Assembly (NCBI RefSeq): GCF_000820085.1
Contig: NZ_CDBN01000039.1
Span: forward strand, 25,799 to 89,798
Source of the DNA: Aeromonas sanarellii
GTDB lineage: Bacteria; Pseudomonadota; Gammaproteobacteria; Enterobacterales; Aeromonadaceae
Reading direction: 5' to 3'
Length of the DNA: 64,000 nt
Shown: positions 28,336 through 37,898 of the stretch, piece after piece
How positions within the stretch are numbered: the stretch's first letter is position 1
How the letters are laid out: every line of letters begins with the position of its first letter
Program-made: the position numbers and the translations under genes
The notes under the pieces: model-generated
Database searches by the model: none
Told to the model about the DNA's origin: nothing
The model's input: the letters and a program-made list of their open reading frames with translations, nothing else

Positions 28336-29292
28336 TTAACGGCCTATATATATTCTTAGCTTTTTCAACTGAAGAGAAATAAACCCTGGTTTCAATAAAT
28401 TAATCAAAGCAACTATAATGTTGGAAAAGGTATTGGGAGTGTTATTAAAAATCCTAGCCACATACACCATTGCCTTCGGCCATGCTTTTTTTCTTAACTT
28501 TAAGATATACTGACTTTTCTTTAGTTCAGGTATTACAACTACGCTATCAATTAATGCCATCTCATTGAAGTAGCGTTCATTGATTATTTTTGAGCGACTA
28601 CTACTAATACTATCAGACTTGCGATATTGAACAGTAATTTTATTAAAAAATTTAAGTGTGTAACCCTGCTTTGTCAATTTAAGCCATAAGGGGTAATCTT
28701 CTATTAATTTGAATCGTTCATCTGCATAACCTACCGATATCAATGCACTTCTTTTAATAAAGGATGAGGGGGCAATGGGAATACCATTGATTTTCAAATA
28801 ATCATACTGAGCTTCAGCCGTTAGATAAAAAAAGTGATGATATGCTGAAGATGGCATTAAATGAGAGTTGACCTTATTGGATTGTTCATCCATATAAAAA
28901 ACTTGCATTAATGAAAATACAGCACCGACTTCAGCATTAGCTTCATTGAGAACATAGTCGACATTATCATCGAGACAATTTGGCAAGAGTATATCATCTC
29001 CCGCAATAGTCTTAATCCATTCTGAAGTAGATGCAGTCCATGCAACATTTATATTCTTTGAAACACCACCATTTGTTTTGTTTTTAAAAAAGACAACCTT
29101 GTTAAAACTAGATTCATGTAGTGCCAACCAATCATGAATAACTGCCACTGTATTATCTGATGATGCGTCATCGGAAATTATCAATTCAATATTTCCAGCA
29201 CCATACGTCTGACGATAGATGCTGTCTAATGTTTCAGTAACAGTCTTCGCTGAATTGTAAGTTATAACAGCAACAGATATTGTTTTTTTCAT
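28336..29292 (-). CDS. GT2-family glycosyltransferase
   Basis: The 318-aa GT-A enzyme has the N-terminal ISVAVITYNSAKTVTETLDSIYRQ, the IISDDASSDNT motif and KTIAGDDILLP as the metal-binding site near residue 100, where AGDD takes the place of the usual DxD context. KLIEDYPLWLKLTKQGY gives the ED-type catalytic segment. It lies between wzx and wzy in cluster A. Sugar specificity is not visible. Confidence 0.87.
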   Translation of the reverse strand: MKKTISVAVITYNSAKTVTETLDSIYRQTYGAGNIELIISDDASSDNTVAVIHDWLALHESSFNKVVFFKNKTNGGVSKNINVAWTASTSEWIKTIAGDDILLPNCLDDNVDYVLNEANAEVGAVFSLMQVFYMDEQSNKVNSHLMPSSAYHHFFYLTAEAQYDYLKINGIPIAPSSFIKRSALISVGYADERFKLIEDYPLWLKLTKQGYTLKFFNKITVQYRKSDSISSSRSKIINERYFNEMALIDSVVVIPELKKSQYILKLRKKAWPKAMVYVARIFNNTPNTFSNIIVALINLLKPGFISLQLKKLRIYIGR

Positions 29293-29331
29293 GGTTATAT
29301 ATTTAGTCTCGGTGATAGTAATTAATGCGTG

Positions 29332-30582
29332 TCACTTGGATATTTTTCTTACATTGAAAAAAACAAACATAAAATATAGGCAATAATTAACTAGATATGC
29401 CATAGGTGCGCCCTCAACCCCGATGACACTGATAAGCGAATACGATAAACCCACAAGAGTCATTGAGGATATGATTTCGCTAATAATAAAAATTCTGGTA
29501 GTTCCACGGGACAACATGGGATATGCGTATAACCAGCTGGCGATTTTCATTATGTCACCACACAACTGGATGGCAAATAAATCACGAGCAGAGTTGAACT
29601 CTGCAGTGAAAAGAAGCCAAATAGCTATATCACGTAACAAATAAACCGCCAATGCCATCACTGCTACAACAGGGATTACAACCCGAGCAGTCCTATGAAT
29701 TTCATCAACAATGGCATCAACACCGATCAAAGATGACAAACGTGGAAGGTAATAAGTACTGAGGGCCATCGTGATAACACCAAGATATACTTCAGATATT
29801 TTCCACACCGCTTGCCAATATCCAGCAGCCTCCCATCCAACCAACTCGATTAAAATCGTCCTGACCAAGATGAGTGATATTGGAAATGTTAAAGCACTTG
29901 TGATTGCCATCAGCATATATCCACCAATGGATTTCCTTGCCTCAACGCTTGTCTCACCCCACCAATACTGCATTCGAAACCAGGCTTGATGGAAGTTCGC
30001 TATCAGCATCACCAGCCCTATCAGTCCGGCTTGTACTGCCGCTGCCAATAAGGCACCTCGGATATCCGCCATCACAATCATCATCAACATCACACTACTG
30101 GATATGACTACCGATAACATACCCAATAAAACATAGCGACGATAAAGTTGTTGACCGTTTATAACTGAATTACAAAGTGTACCCACAGCAGATAGAGGCA
30201 AAACGCAAACCGTAACCATCACAACCCAAGCCAGTTTCGCATCCTGGAACAGCCAGTTAGCAACATGCTCAGCAAATAACAATCCACTAGGAATGAGCAG
30301 AGCAGAAATGACTAAAACCCACTGCAGTGATGCTCGCCACCAAGGTGCACAAGACTCAAAACCCTGCTGTTTATTTTCGGCGGTATAACGTACTACTCCA
30401 CTACCAACGGGAGCATTAATAACTCCATTGAGGCTGCCCACCAGACTTTGTACTTGGCCTAACATAGCCATACCAGTAGGGCCTGTATATATGGCGACAA
30501 CTTTCGCAATAACAAAACCCATCGCCATTTTGAGCAATGTTAAAAGCCCTGTCATGGCAGTCACTTTTAGCAAGCGTCTCAT
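29332..30582 (-). CDS. wzx: Wzx-type O-antigen flippase of cluster A (WzxE-like)
   Basis: The 416-aa integral membrane protein starts with [37 protein letters not shown], a sequence style close to WzxE and other O-antigen translocases, and has about 10-12 hydrophobic segments. It moves undecaprenyl-linked repeat units across the inner membrane. Its ATG overlaps the stop of the aminotransferase gene by four bases. In several clusters WzxE-like flippases follow Fuc3NAc/Fuc4NAc genes, which agrees with the upstream fdt genes. Confidence 0.9.
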   Translation of the reverse strand: MRRLLKVTAMTGLLTLLKMAMGFVIAKVVAIYTGPTGMAMLGQVQSLVGSLNGVINAPVGSGVVRYTAENKQQGFESCAPWWRASLQWVLVISALLIPSGLLFAEHVANWLFQDAKLAWVVMVTVCVLPLSAVGTLCNSVINGQQLYRRYVLLGMLSVVISSSVMLMMIVMADIRGALLAAAVQAGLIGLVMLIANFHQAWFRMQYWWGETSVEARKSIGGYMLMAITSALTFPISLILVRTILIELVGWEAAGYWQAVWKISEVYLGVITMALSTYYLPRLSSLIGVDAIVDEIHRTARVVIPVVAVMALAVYLLRDIAIWLLFTAEFNSARDLFAIQLCGDIMKIASWLYAYPMLSRGTTRIFIISEIISSMTLVGLSYSLISVIGVEGAPMAYLVNYCLYFMFVFFNVRKISK

Positions 30583-31682
30583 GCTGTAAAGCCATTTACC
30601 GCATCTATCACCCGTGTCACAGCCTCATCACTCATGGTAGGATCCATAGGCAAAGAAAGCACTTGCTGATGAATGCGTTCCGTCACTGGCAATAGGTAAT
30701 CCCGATACTGTGGGTATGCTTGTTGCTTATGAGGAGGTATTGGATAGTGAATCAGAGTTTGGATTTTTTGCTCGAATAACCACTGCTGAAGCTTCTCACG
30801 CATATCGCAGCGCACAACGAATAAATGCCACACATGTGCACCTTCATTTTCCACATTAGGTAATTTCACTAAAGGGTTTTTAATTCTTGTACGATAAGAT
30901 TGGGCGATATTCTGACGACGAGCAGTCTCCCTTTCCAGATAAGGTAGTTTAACTCGCATCATAGCGGCCTGAATTTCATCTAACCGACTGTTGACCCCTT
31001 GATACAAGTTTTCATACTTTTTATGTGAACCATAATTGCGCAGTGCACTGATTGTTTGAGCCAACTCATCATCATTTGTTGTCACAGCACCGGCGTCTCC
31101 TAAAGCACCTAGGTTTTTACCCGGATAGAAGCTGAAGCCTGCAGCATCCCCCCAGTTACCTGCACGCTTGCCCTGGATTTCAGCTCCATGCGCTTGGGCA
31201 CAGTCTTCCAACACCAATAAATTAAATTCCGTAGCAATTGTCATCAGCTCTGGCATAGGAGATAGCTGGCCGTACAAGTGCACGGGTAGTATGACTTTGC
31301 TTCTGGATGTGATGGCCTTTCTAACTTGGACGGGATCCAGATTAAAAGTTTCTGGATTAGGTTCGACTAAGACAGGAACCAAATCGTTCTCAGTAATTGC
31401 CAAAATGGAAGCAATATAAGTATTTGCTTGTACTATAACCTCATCACCAGCTTGTAACTTACCAAGTTCTTTCCATGCTCTCAGTACTAGGTTCAGAGCA
31501 TCTAGCCCGTTTGCTACACCGATCGCATACTTGGTTCCGCAATAGTGAGAGAATTCCTTTTCAAATTCGACCAGCTCATTCCCCATAATATACCATCCAG
31601 AGTCAATGACTCTGGCACAGGCATCTTTAAGTTCATTTTTGTACTGATTATTGATAGCTTTCAAATCGAGGAAGTTAATCAT
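30579..31682 (-). CDS. fdtB: Sugar aminotransferase FdtB/QdtB type (DegT/DnrJ/EryC1/StrS)
   Basis: The 367-aa PLP enzyme has the nucleotide-sugar aminotransferase pattern: [34 protein letters not shown] (PLP phosphate and ring contacts) and the Schiff-base lysine in [17 protein letters not shown] near residue 180. It transfers an amino group to the 3-keto sugar made by FdtA, giving dTDP-3-amino-3,6-dideoxyhexose. It overlaps both neighbours by four bases. Whether the product has the galacto (Fuc3N) or gluco (Qui3N) configuration depends on FdtA and is not certain. Confidence 0.88.
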   Translation of the reverse strand: MINFLDLKAINNQYKNELKDACARVIDSGWYIMGNELVEFEKEFSHYCGTKYAIGVANGLDALNLVLRAWKELGKLQAGDEVIVQANTYIASILAITENDLVPVLVEPNPETFNLDPVQVRKAITSRSKVILPVHLYGQLSPMPELMTIATEFNLLVLEDCAQAHGAEIQGKRAGNWGDAAGFSFYPGKNLGALGDAGAVTTNDDELAQTISALRNYGSHKKYENLYQGVNSRLDEIQAAMMRVKLPYLERETARRQNIAQSYRTRIKNPLVKLPNVENEGAHVWHLFVVRCDMREKLQQWLFEQKIQTLIHYPIPPHKQQAYPQYRDYLLPVTERIHQQVLSLPMDPTMSDEAVTRVIDAVNGFTA

Positions 31683-32146
31683 TTTTCCATCTCAATATAA
31701 CGGATTATTTTAGCTGGATTTCCAGCGACAACGGCATAATCGGGTACATCTTTAGTGACAACGGCACCAGCACCTACCATTGCATATTTCCCGATTGTAA
31801 TACCAGGCAGTATAGTTGCATTGGCGCCTAACGATGCACCAGACTTTATTCTCATTTTAGGGAATTCCGCTGGGTAGATTTTAGAGCGAGGATGTTTGTC
31901 ATTTGTAAATGCAACACAGGGACCAATGAAAACGTCATCCTCAATTGTGATACCATCCCAGACATATACACCAGATTTGATCGTGACGCGATCACCTATG
32001 GTGACGTCCCCCTCAATCAAAGTATGTGCACATATATTACATTCCTTACCGATTTTTGCACCTTGCAACACAACCGAGTACTGCCAAATACGAGTGTTAT
32101 TACCTATATCATTTGACATTACATCGCTAAGATGATGAACAAACAT
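31679..32146 (-). CDS. fdtC: dTDP-3-amino-3,6-dideoxyhexose N-acetyltransferase (FdtC/QdtC type)
   Basis: A 155-aa left-handed beta-helix acetyltransferase with hexapeptide repeats ([27 protein letters not shown]), the conserved loop [12 protein letters not shown] and the ending [10 protein letters not shown]. It N-acetylates the amino sugar from FdtB. The start at 32146 has a strong AGGAGAG site even though it overlaps the end of fdtA by 20 nt. Together fdtA, fdtC and fdtB form a complete dTDP-Fuc3NAc/Qui3NAc module. Confidence 0.9.
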   Translation of the reverse strand: MFVHHLSDVMSNDIGNNTRIWQYSVVLQGAKIGKECNICAHTLIEGDVTIGDRVTIKSGVYVWDGITIEDDVFIGPCVAFTNDKHPRSKIYPAEFPKMRIKSGASLGANATILPGITIGKYAMVGAGAVVTKDVPDYAVVAGNPAKIIRYIEMEK

Positions 32147-32552
32147 TTATATCTCTCCTAGCTAGGCACAAGAAATCTTCATAGCTTCTTATATAGTCAG
32201 ATTCATCATACACTTGATCAGCCAATACCATCAGTACACAATCTTCAGAAAAATCATGCATCTCACGCCACATAAAAGATTCTATTAACAACCCTTTAGT
32301 AGGTCTATCAAGAACAACTTCTGTCCTAACCATTCCATCATCGAGGACAAAGCGGCAAGATCCAGACACTGCAATAGCAACCTGTTTTAGTGCTTTGTGG
32401 GCATGAAATCCACGAGAGATGCCTTTTACTGTATTGAAAATATAATAAACTCGTTTTATATCGAAAGGGATATTCTTATTTCCTTCCAGTGATAACAAAG
32501 AACCTCGCTCATCACCGAGCATTGGAAATTCAATTAATTTAATAAGGCTCAT
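32127..32552 (-). CDS. fdtA: dTDP-6-deoxyhexose 3,4-ketoisomerase (FdtA/QdtA type, WxcM-like cupin)
   Basis: The 141-aa cupin isomerises dTDP-4-keto-6-deoxyglucose to the 3-keto isomer. It has [15 protein letters not shown] at the N-terminus and [23 protein letters not shown] with the catalytic His pair (GFHAHK), as in FdtA, QdtA and Tyl1a. FdtA and QdtA differ in the C4 stereochemistry of their product and I cannot tell which this is. It starts 2 nt after rmlA, which makes its pathway precursor together with RmlB. Confidence 0.9.
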   Translation of the reverse strand: MSLIKLIEFPMLGDERGSLLSLEGNKNIPFDIKRVYYIFNTVKGISRGFHAHKALKQVAIAVSGSCRFVLDDGMVRTEVVLDRPTKGLLIESFMWREMHDFSEDCVLMVLADQVYDESDYIRSYEDFLCLARRDINVCSSS

Positions 32553-32553
32553 C

Positions 32554-33420
32554 TTAACTCCTTATCAAATCTAGTAGATATTGGCCATAGCTGTTTTTAG
32601 CCATACGTTGTGCTGTAATAGCTACTTCATTTTTACTTAACCAAGTATTTCGTAATGCAATCTCTTCAAGACATGCAATCTTGAAACCCTGTCTAGCCTC
32701 AATGGTTGCCACAAAATTCGATGCTTCGAGTAAACTTTCGTGTGTTCCACTGTCAAGCCAAGCAAAACCTCTCCCCAATAACTCTACATTCAGCAGTCCT
32801 TGCTCCAAATACACTTGGTTAATACTAGTTATCTCTAGCTCTCCTCGTTTGGAAGGTTTTACTTGCTTGGCAATATTGACCACTTGATTGTCGTAAAAAT
32901 AGAGTCCAGTTACAGCAAAGTGAGACTTGGGTTGTGTCGGCTTTTCTTCAATAGAAATGACGCTCTGCTTATCATCAAATTCAACGATTCCAAATCGCTC
33001 GGGATCTTGAACTTTATAGCCGAACACTGTTGCACCTTTTTCCCTTTTGGCAGCCTCATGTAACATCGGTGAGAACCCCTGCCCCCAAAACATATTGTCA
33101 CCCAAGATCAAGCATACCGAATCATTACCAATGAACTTCTCACCGATAATAAATGCCTGCGCAAGCCCATCTGGGCTTGGCTGTACGGCATATTCCAATT
33201 CAATCCCAAATTGACTACCATCGCCTAAAAGGCGTTGAAAGCTGGCCTGATCTTCTGGAGTGGTAATAATCAGTACATCCCTAATGCCTGCCAGCATCAA
33301 TACTGACAAGGGGTAGTAAATCATGGGTTTATCATAAACTGGCAAAAGCTGTTTTGAGACGCCCATGGTGATAGGGTAAAGGCGAGTTCCGGAGCCGCCA
33401 GCCAGAATAATGCCTTTCAT
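32554..33420 (-). CDS. rmlA: Glucose-1-phosphate thymidylyltransferase
   Basis: The 288-aa nucleotidyltransferase has the signature [37 protein letters not shown] at its N-terminus, [10 protein letters not shown] and [15 protein letters not shown]. It makes dTDP-glucose from dTTP and glucose-1-phosphate, the common precursor of rhamnose and Fuc3NAc here. The ATG at 33420 shares one base with the rmlB stop (TGATG), so it is chosen over an in-frame ATG 69 nt upstream that lies within rmlB. Confidence 0.96.
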   Translation of the reverse strand: MKGIILAGGSGTRLYPITMGVSKQLLPVYDKPMIYYPLSVLMLAGIRDVLIITTPEDQASFQRLLGDGSQFGIELEYAVQPSPDGLAQAFIIGEKFIGNDSVCLILGDNMFWGQGFSPMLHEAAKREKGATVFGYKVQDPERFGIVEFDDKQSVISIEEKPTQPKSHFAVTGLYFYDNQVVNIAKQVKPSKRGELEITSINQVYLEQGLLNVELLGRGFAWLDSGTHESLLEASNFVATIEARQGFKIACLEEIALRNTWLSKNEVAITAQRMAKNSYGQYLLDLIRS

Positions 33421-34505
33421 CACTTCTTCTCTCCATACTGCTGAGCTATCCAAGACTGATAGGACCCGCTCTTGACGTTGCTGACCCACTGCTGGTTATC
33501 CAGATACCACTGCACGGTTTTGCGAATACCGGATTCGAAGGTCTCTTGCGGCTGCCAATTCAGTTCACTGCTCATCTTGCTGGCGTCAATGGCATAACGA
33601 CGGTCGTGGCCGGGGCGATCCGTCACATAGATGATTTGCTCACGATAGGAGCCAGTCTTCGGCACAATCTCATCGAGCAGGTCACAGATGGTATGCACGA
33701 CGTCCAGATTCTGCTTCTCGTTATGACCGCCGATGTTGTAGGTCTCCCCTACCACGCCCGTGGTCACTACCCTGTAGAGCGCACGAGCATGGTCTTCCAC
33801 ATAGAGCCAGTCACGGATCTGGTCGCCCTTGCCGTATACCGGCAGCGGCTTGCCATCCAGCGCGTTGAGGATCACCAGCGGGATCAGCTTCTCGGGGAAG
33901 TGGTAAGGACCGTAGTTGTTGGAGCAGTTGGTGACTATGGTTGGCAGGCCGTAAGTACGGCGCCAGGCGCGCACCAGATGGTCGCTCGATGCCTTGGAGG
34001 CAGAATAGGGGCTGCTAGGGGCATAGGGGGTGCTCTCGGTAAAGAGCGGCAGCGCCTCACCGGTATTCACCTCATCAGGATGGGGCAGATCGCCGTAGAC
34101 CTCGTCGGTGGAGATATGGTGGAAGCGGAAGGCCGCCTTGCGCGGATCAGGAAGATCGTTCCAGTAGGTGCGCACAGCTTCCAGCAACATATAGGTCCCG
34201 ACAATATTGGTCTCGATAAAGGCCGCAGGGCCGGTGATGGATCGATCGACGTGGCTCTCGGCGGCCAGATGCATCACGGCGTCTGGTTGGTGGGTGGCAA
34301 AGACTCGATCCAGTTCGACGCGGTTGCAGATATCCACCTGTTCAAAGGCATAGCGCTCACTGTTTGCCACACTCGCCAAGGATTCCAGGTTGCCCGCATA
34401 GGTCAGCTTGTCGAGGTTGACGACAGAATCTTGGGTGTCACGAAGGATGTGGCGAACCACTGCCGAACCGATAAAACCGGCACCACCGGTTACAAGGATC
34501 TTCAT
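33420..34505 (-). CDS. rmlB: dTDP-glucose 4,6-dehydratase
   Basis: A 361-aa extended SDR with [15 protein letters not shown] at residues 7-21, the active-site STDEVYGDL (Asp-Glu pair) and the catalytic Y-x3-K in [12 protein letters not shown]. It converts dTDP-glucose to dTDP-4-keto-6-deoxyglucose. It is the first gene of cluster A, 242 nt downstream of a JUMPstart element. GC content is that of the core genome, in contrast to the genes that follow rmlA. Confidence 0.96.
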   Translation of the reverse strand: MKILVTGGAGFIGSAVVRHILRDTQDSVVNLDKLTYAGNLESLASVANSERYAFEQVDICNRVELDRVFATHQPDAVMHLAAESHVDRSITGPAAFIETNIVGTYMLLEAVRTYWNDLPDPRKAAFRFHHISTDEVYGDLPHPDEVNTGEALPLFTESTPYAPSSPYSASKASSDHLVRAWRRTYGLPTIVTNCSNNYGPYHFPEKLIPLVILNALDGKPLPVYGKGDQIRDWLYVEDHARALYRVVTTGVVGETYNIGGHNEKQNLDVVHTICDLLDEIVPKTGSYREQIIYVTDRPGHDRRYAIDASKMSSELNWQPQETFESGIRKTVQWYLDNQQWVSNVKSGSYQSWIAQQYGEKK

Positions 34506-34747
34506 TGAAAGGTTCCCGATTGCAATCTAATGAAAAGGAAGACTTTTGGTTAGGGTCTGCAGTTGTGTATCACTCTGGTTTTTTCTTCGTAGAGCAGAAT
34601 GATTGCACTGAGACTACGAATGCTTGAATTCCAGACCAGGCTCCTCGTTTAGGCATGTATATTTATCTGCCTAAGCTAAGAAATGGCCCTCAAGGCGAGA
34701 GGATTAACAGTGATAAACCAGAGGAAGATTGAAATGCATAAATGATG

Positions 34748-34786
34748 ACGCTACCGCCCCTGAGTTACAGCTCCCAACATGCTGCT
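34748..34786 (-). promoter_or_regulatory. JUMPstart/ops element of cluster A (RfaH target)
   Basis: On the minus strand it reads TTGGGAGCTGTAACTC then AGGGGCGGTAGCGT, an almost exact ops core (GGCGGTAGCGT) preceded by the JUMPstart arm. It lies in the leader of the rmlB operon. RfaH binding here would favour full transcription of the 14-kb cluster. The 27-bp core (34750-34776) is identical to the cluster B copy at 18699-18725. Confidence 0.92.
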
Positions 34787-35404
34787 TTTAACCTGATTGT
34801 GCGCGCTGTTGGCCATCATACCCTCCAGCAATTTCTTGTTTTGATTGATGTTTAGCAACGTTGTCGCATTACATTGCACACCCAGGCAGTCCGCAGCCTG
34901 CATTGCTCACATCTTGGGCTATCTGTGCCCTAAACCCGATTTTGGGCCAGATTCTATCTTGTTTGGCGCTGGTATGAATAGTCATAACCGCAGAAAACCT
35001 CTCGTAGGGTAGGGATTCAAAATTGCCACTCATTCGACCTTCTGACCCTTCTCGCGCAACATCCATCCCTACGACACATCGGGAGTTGTTCCCAATCACC
35101 AGCGCCAAACAATAAAATTGAATATGTTCAGGCGATTACAACTGCATGCCTGCGTTGCCCCGATGCTCGGAGCCAAGTTGTGACGATGAGCACTGCTGCA
35201 ACAGTACAGTGAGTCCCCATACCCACCAGTGCGATCAGAACAGTCGCAAGTAGTCACCAATGGAACCCCAACAGTCCTCATCTGATTCGACAGCATGACT
35301 CACAATAAAGCACGAAAGGTATGGCTGCCGATGCAAGGACGGGTAGAGGAGACAAAGGCTGGCATGATTCAGTCCCGATACAGGGGGGTCAAGTAGGATC
35401 CGCA
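34787..35404. other. Gene-free region between the cluster A leader and phoP
   Basis: The 960-bp interval between rmlB and phoP holds the JUMPstart, the phoP promoter and about 620 nt where I see no supported gene. Open frames are short, overlap on both strands and have no ribosome site or family resemblance. The cluster A promoter must lie here on the minus strand but no clear hexamer pair stands out. Confidence 0.45.
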
Positions 35405-35433
35405 TTGACTCTCCTTCTTGTTGACCCTCTAAT
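35405..35433 (+). promoter_or_regulatory. Predicted sigma-70 promoter of phoPQ
   Basis: TTGACT and TCTAAT are separated by exactly 17 nt, with an initiation point expected near 35440 and a leader of about 25 nt before the phoP ATG at 35466. No PhoP-box direct repeat is visible immediately upstream. Confidence 0.5.
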
Positions 35434-35465
35434 TGACAGCCTGGACCCTTATCATCATGCATCTT

Positions 35466-36140
35466 ATGAAAATCCTACTGGTCGAAGACGACAAGCTGCT
35501 CAATCACCACCTCTCCACGCTGTTGACCGAGGCCCAGAATCAGGTTCACAGCACGGACAACGCCCAGGTGGCGCTGCACTATGCGACCGACTACCCCATC
35601 GACGTGGCCATCATCGATCTCGGCCTGCCGGACATGGACGGCCTGCAGCTCATCAGCCGCCTGCGCGAGCAGCAGATCCCCTTCCCCATCATAGTGTTGA
35701 CCGCGCGGGGCAACTGGCAGGACAAGGTGGAAGGGCTGGAGGCCGGGGCGGACGACTATCTGGTCAAACCCTTCCAGAAGGACGAGCTGCTTGCCCGCCT
35801 CAATGCCCTGGTGCGCCGCAGCGCCGGTTTCATCTCCCCCAGGGTGAAGGCGGGTGACTACGAGCTGGATCTCTCCCGCAAGGAGCTGACCATCGCCGGC
35901 GAAGTCACCGTGCTCACCAGCTTCGAGTATCTGATCCTGGAGTACCTGATGCGCAACGCCCGCCAGGTGGTCTCCAAGCAGCAACTGCTGGACCAGCTCT
36001 ACGGGGATGGTGAAGGGGATCCCAACACCATAGAGGTGATGGTGAGCCGACTGCGCAAGAAACTGGATCCGGAGGGGCTCATCCAGCCTATTTCCACCAT
36101 CCGCCGCCAGGGTTACATCTTCAACCTCTCCTGCAGTTGA
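35466..36140 (+). CDS. phoP: PhoP-like OmpR-family response regulator
   Basis: The 224-aa regulator has a receiver domain (MKILLVEDDKLL, phospho-acceptor Asp in VAIIDLGLPDMDG near residue 51, switch Thr in VLTARG and Lys in DDYLVKPF) and a winged-helix DNA-binding domain (LTSFEYLILEYLM, IEVMVSRLRKKLD, TIRRQGYIF). The style is that of PhoP from enterobacteria and Aeromonas, which responds to low Mg2+ and cationic peptides. The start at 35466 is chosen because it begins directly with the first beta strand. The stop overlaps the sensor gene (TGATG). Confidence 0.85.
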   Translation: MKILLVEDDKLLNHHLSTLLTEAQNQVHSTDNAQVALHYATDYPIDVAIIDLGLPDMDGLQLISRLREQQIPFPIIVLTARGNWQDKVEGLEAGADDYLVKPFQKDELLARLNALVRRSAGFISPRVKAGDYELDLSRKELTIAGEVTVLTSFEYLILEYLMRNARQVVSKQQLLDQLYGDGEGDPNTIEVMVSRLRKKLDPEGLIQPISTIRRQGYIFNLSCS

Positions 36141-37522
36141 TGCCCCTTGCCATGCTGCACCCCATGACACTGATCCGTCGCTCGCTGCACCTCAAGCTGA
36201 TGCTGAGCGCCATGCTGGTCATCGCGCTCATCATGGCCTTCTCCGTCTATATTCTCTACCTCGGCCACGCCGAGGAGCAGGCCCAGAAAGCCAGCATCCG
36301 CATGCAGGAGAACCTCTCCAAGCTGTTCTCCTCCAAGCAGCCGGAGCCCCACGCCATCACGGATCTCGGCGGCCTGACCCCGGATGCCATCGACCCCAAT
36401 CTCGACACCCTGATCTGCCGCTCCGATGGAGAGTTGAGCTGGTCCAGCCTGCACATGCCCGAGGTAATCACCATCAAGGAGACCATCTGCCGGGATCTGA
36501 TGAAGTACCTTGGGGGCCTGGATCAGGACTATTTCTTCAAGCTGCACACCATCAAGAATGGCGAGAGCTACTTCATCTACAGCCTGCGCTTCCTGCGCAA
36601 CCACGGCGACGGCCCCACGACCTACTACGTGGTGATGGTCGATTCCGCCAAGCGCTACCAGGCCCAGACCCGGGACTATCTCTACCGGTGCATTCGCCAG
36701 GCCTTGCTCGCCTACAGCCTGCTCGGCGCCCTGCTGCTGCTCACCAGCTTCTGGAGCCTCTCTTCCCTGCGCACCATGGCGCGGCAGATAGACGAGATCC
36801 GTGCCGGCACGCGGGAGGCGCTCTCCAAGGACTACGAGCGGGAGCTGACGCCGCTGACCGAATCCGTCAACCAGTTGCTGGAAAACGAGCGCCAGCAGAC
36901 CCAGCGCTATCAGCATGCGCTCAACGATCTCGCCCACAGTTTGAAGACCCGGCTGGCCCTGATCCAGATCACCGCCCAGGAGCTCAAGCTCGGCCACGAC
37001 ATCCATGACAACATCAGCGAACAGATCACCACCATGGACCAGATCATCCAGTACCAGCTGCGCCGCGCCGTCACGGGTCGAAAGCGCCTCGCGAGCAAGG
37101 GCACCGAGCCGGTACCGCTCATCGAGAAACTGCTGGCCAGCCTCGCCAAGGTCTATCGCCACAAGAAGCTGCAGACCGGCTTCCAGTTCGATGACGATGT
37201 CTTCTTCCACGGCGAGCAGGGCGATCTGATGGAGTTGATGGGCAACCTGCTCGACAACGCCTGCAAGTTCGCCATCAGCGAGATCCGGGTCCATGTCGGC
37301 CACCAGGACAACGGCCTGCTCATCGTGGTGGAGGATGACGGCCCCGGCATCGCCCCCGGCAAGTCGCAGCAGATCTTCCAGCGCGGCGTCAGGGCCGACA
37401 GCTCCCCGGGCCAGGGGATAGGGCTCGCCGTCGTCACCGAAATCGTGCACAGCTACGGCGGCAAGATCCGGGTGGATGAGTCTCCCCTCGGCGGAGCCCG
37501 CTTCCATATCACCCTCCCCTGA
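36140..37522 (+). CDS. phoQ: PhoQ-like sensor histidine kinase
   Basis: A 460-aa inner-membrane kinase with TM1 near residues 20-42, a periplasmic domain of about 145 residues, TM2 near 190-212, a HAMP-like linker, the H-box LNDLAHSLKTRLALI with the phospho-accepting His, and ATPase boxes N (LMGNLLDNACKFA), G1 (VEDDGPGI) and G2 (GQGIGLAVV). PhoQ kinases characteristically have the ALNDLAHSLKTPL H-box; here Pro is replaced by Arg. The acidic patch of enterobacterial PhoQ is less obvious here. The ATG overlaps the phoP stop by one base. Confidence 0.82.
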   Translation: MPLAMLHPMTLIRRSLHLKLMLSAMLVIALIMAFSVYILYLGHAEEQAQKASIRMQENLSKLFSSKQPEPHAITDLGGLTPDAIDPNLDTLICRSDGELSWSSLHMPEVITIKETICRDLMKYLGGLDQDYFFKLHTIKNGESYFIYSLRFLRNHGDGPTTYYVVMVDSAKRYQAQTRDYLYRCIRQALLAYSLLGALLLLTSFWSLSSLRTMARQIDEIRAGTREALSKDYERELTPLTESVNQLLENERQQTQRYQHALNDLAHSLKTRLALIQITAQELKLGHDIHDNISEQITTMDQIIQYQLRRAVTGRKRLASKGTEPVPLIEKLLASLAKVYRHKKLQTGFQFDDDVFFHGEQGDLMELMGNLLDNACKFAISEIRVHVGHQDNGLLIVVEDDGPGIAPGKSQQIFQRGVRADSSPGQGIGLAVVTEIVHSYGGKIRVDESPLGGARFHITLP

Positions 37523-37528
37523 CAGATC

Positions 37529-37552
37529 GGGGCCAGGCCAGTGCCTGGCCCC
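37529..37552 (+). terminator. GC-rich stem-loop after phoPQ
   Basis: A perfect 10-bp stem (ggggccaggc / gcctggcccc) with a 4-nt loop begins seven nt after the phoQ stop. No T-run follows, so it may act with Rho or as a 3'-end protector. Confidence 0.5.
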
Positions 37553-37715
37553 TGCCGCATTCGGGCATCGCCATCCCGGCGCTCACCTTCTCCCACCCTT
37601 TCCCCTATGCTGCCCGGCGATGCCTGGCCGAGTGCAATGGTGCTGACAAGTTGCCTCCCATCAGAAACCGACTAGCCTCTCCCCTCACCCCCTGCTCGAG
37701 CAGAAACGACGGGCA

Positions 37716-37742
37716 TAAAAAAACCGGCCGCGAGGGCCGGTG
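37716..37742 (-). terminator. Rho-independent terminator downstream of glk
   Basis: The stem accggcc / ggccggt (37724-37742) with a 5-nt loop is followed on the minus strand by seven Ts. It is about 155 nt beyond the glk stop, leaving a long 3' untranslated segment. Confidence 0.8.
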
Positions 37743-37743
37743 A

Positions 37744-37898
37744 AACAGTTCAGGCTTGTCAGGTGACAATTCGCACCCAGCGGATGAAGACAGCTTCCAA
37801 TTCCCTGTGAAACCCTGTCCTCTTGAGTACGTGAGCCTACTCTACGCCAGGGCCACTGAATCAGGGCTGAACCGCGATGAAATCGTTTCCCTAGCCTG
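37744..37898 (-). ncRNA. Possible structured 3' UTR or small RNA between glk and its terminator
   Basis: The 155-nt segment before the terminator has several self-complementary stretches on the minus strand: ttgtca-cc-tgacaa, gagta-N8-tacta-like pairing (GAGTA/TACTC) enclosed by CCCTG/CAGGG, and acag-N11-ctgt. There is no coding frame with support. It could be a 3'-UTR-derived regulatory RNA processed from the glk mRNA. It matches no RNA family that I recognise, so the call is tentative. Confidence 0.25.

Noticed and set aside
34837..34854. PhoP-box-like pair TGTTTT / TGTTTA
   Set aside because: The spacing between repeats is 12 bp instead of 11, the first half deviates, and it lies about 600 bp from phoP and outside a recognisable promoter.
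35475..37507. Open frames antisense to phoP and phoQ
   Set aside because: Leu/Val/Gly-rich mirror translations of the true genes, without ribosome sites or motifs.
37744..37898. 6S RNA, Spot 42 or a riboswitch at the glk 3' end
   Set aside because: I compared the sequence from memory with the conserved parts of these RNAs and found no match.
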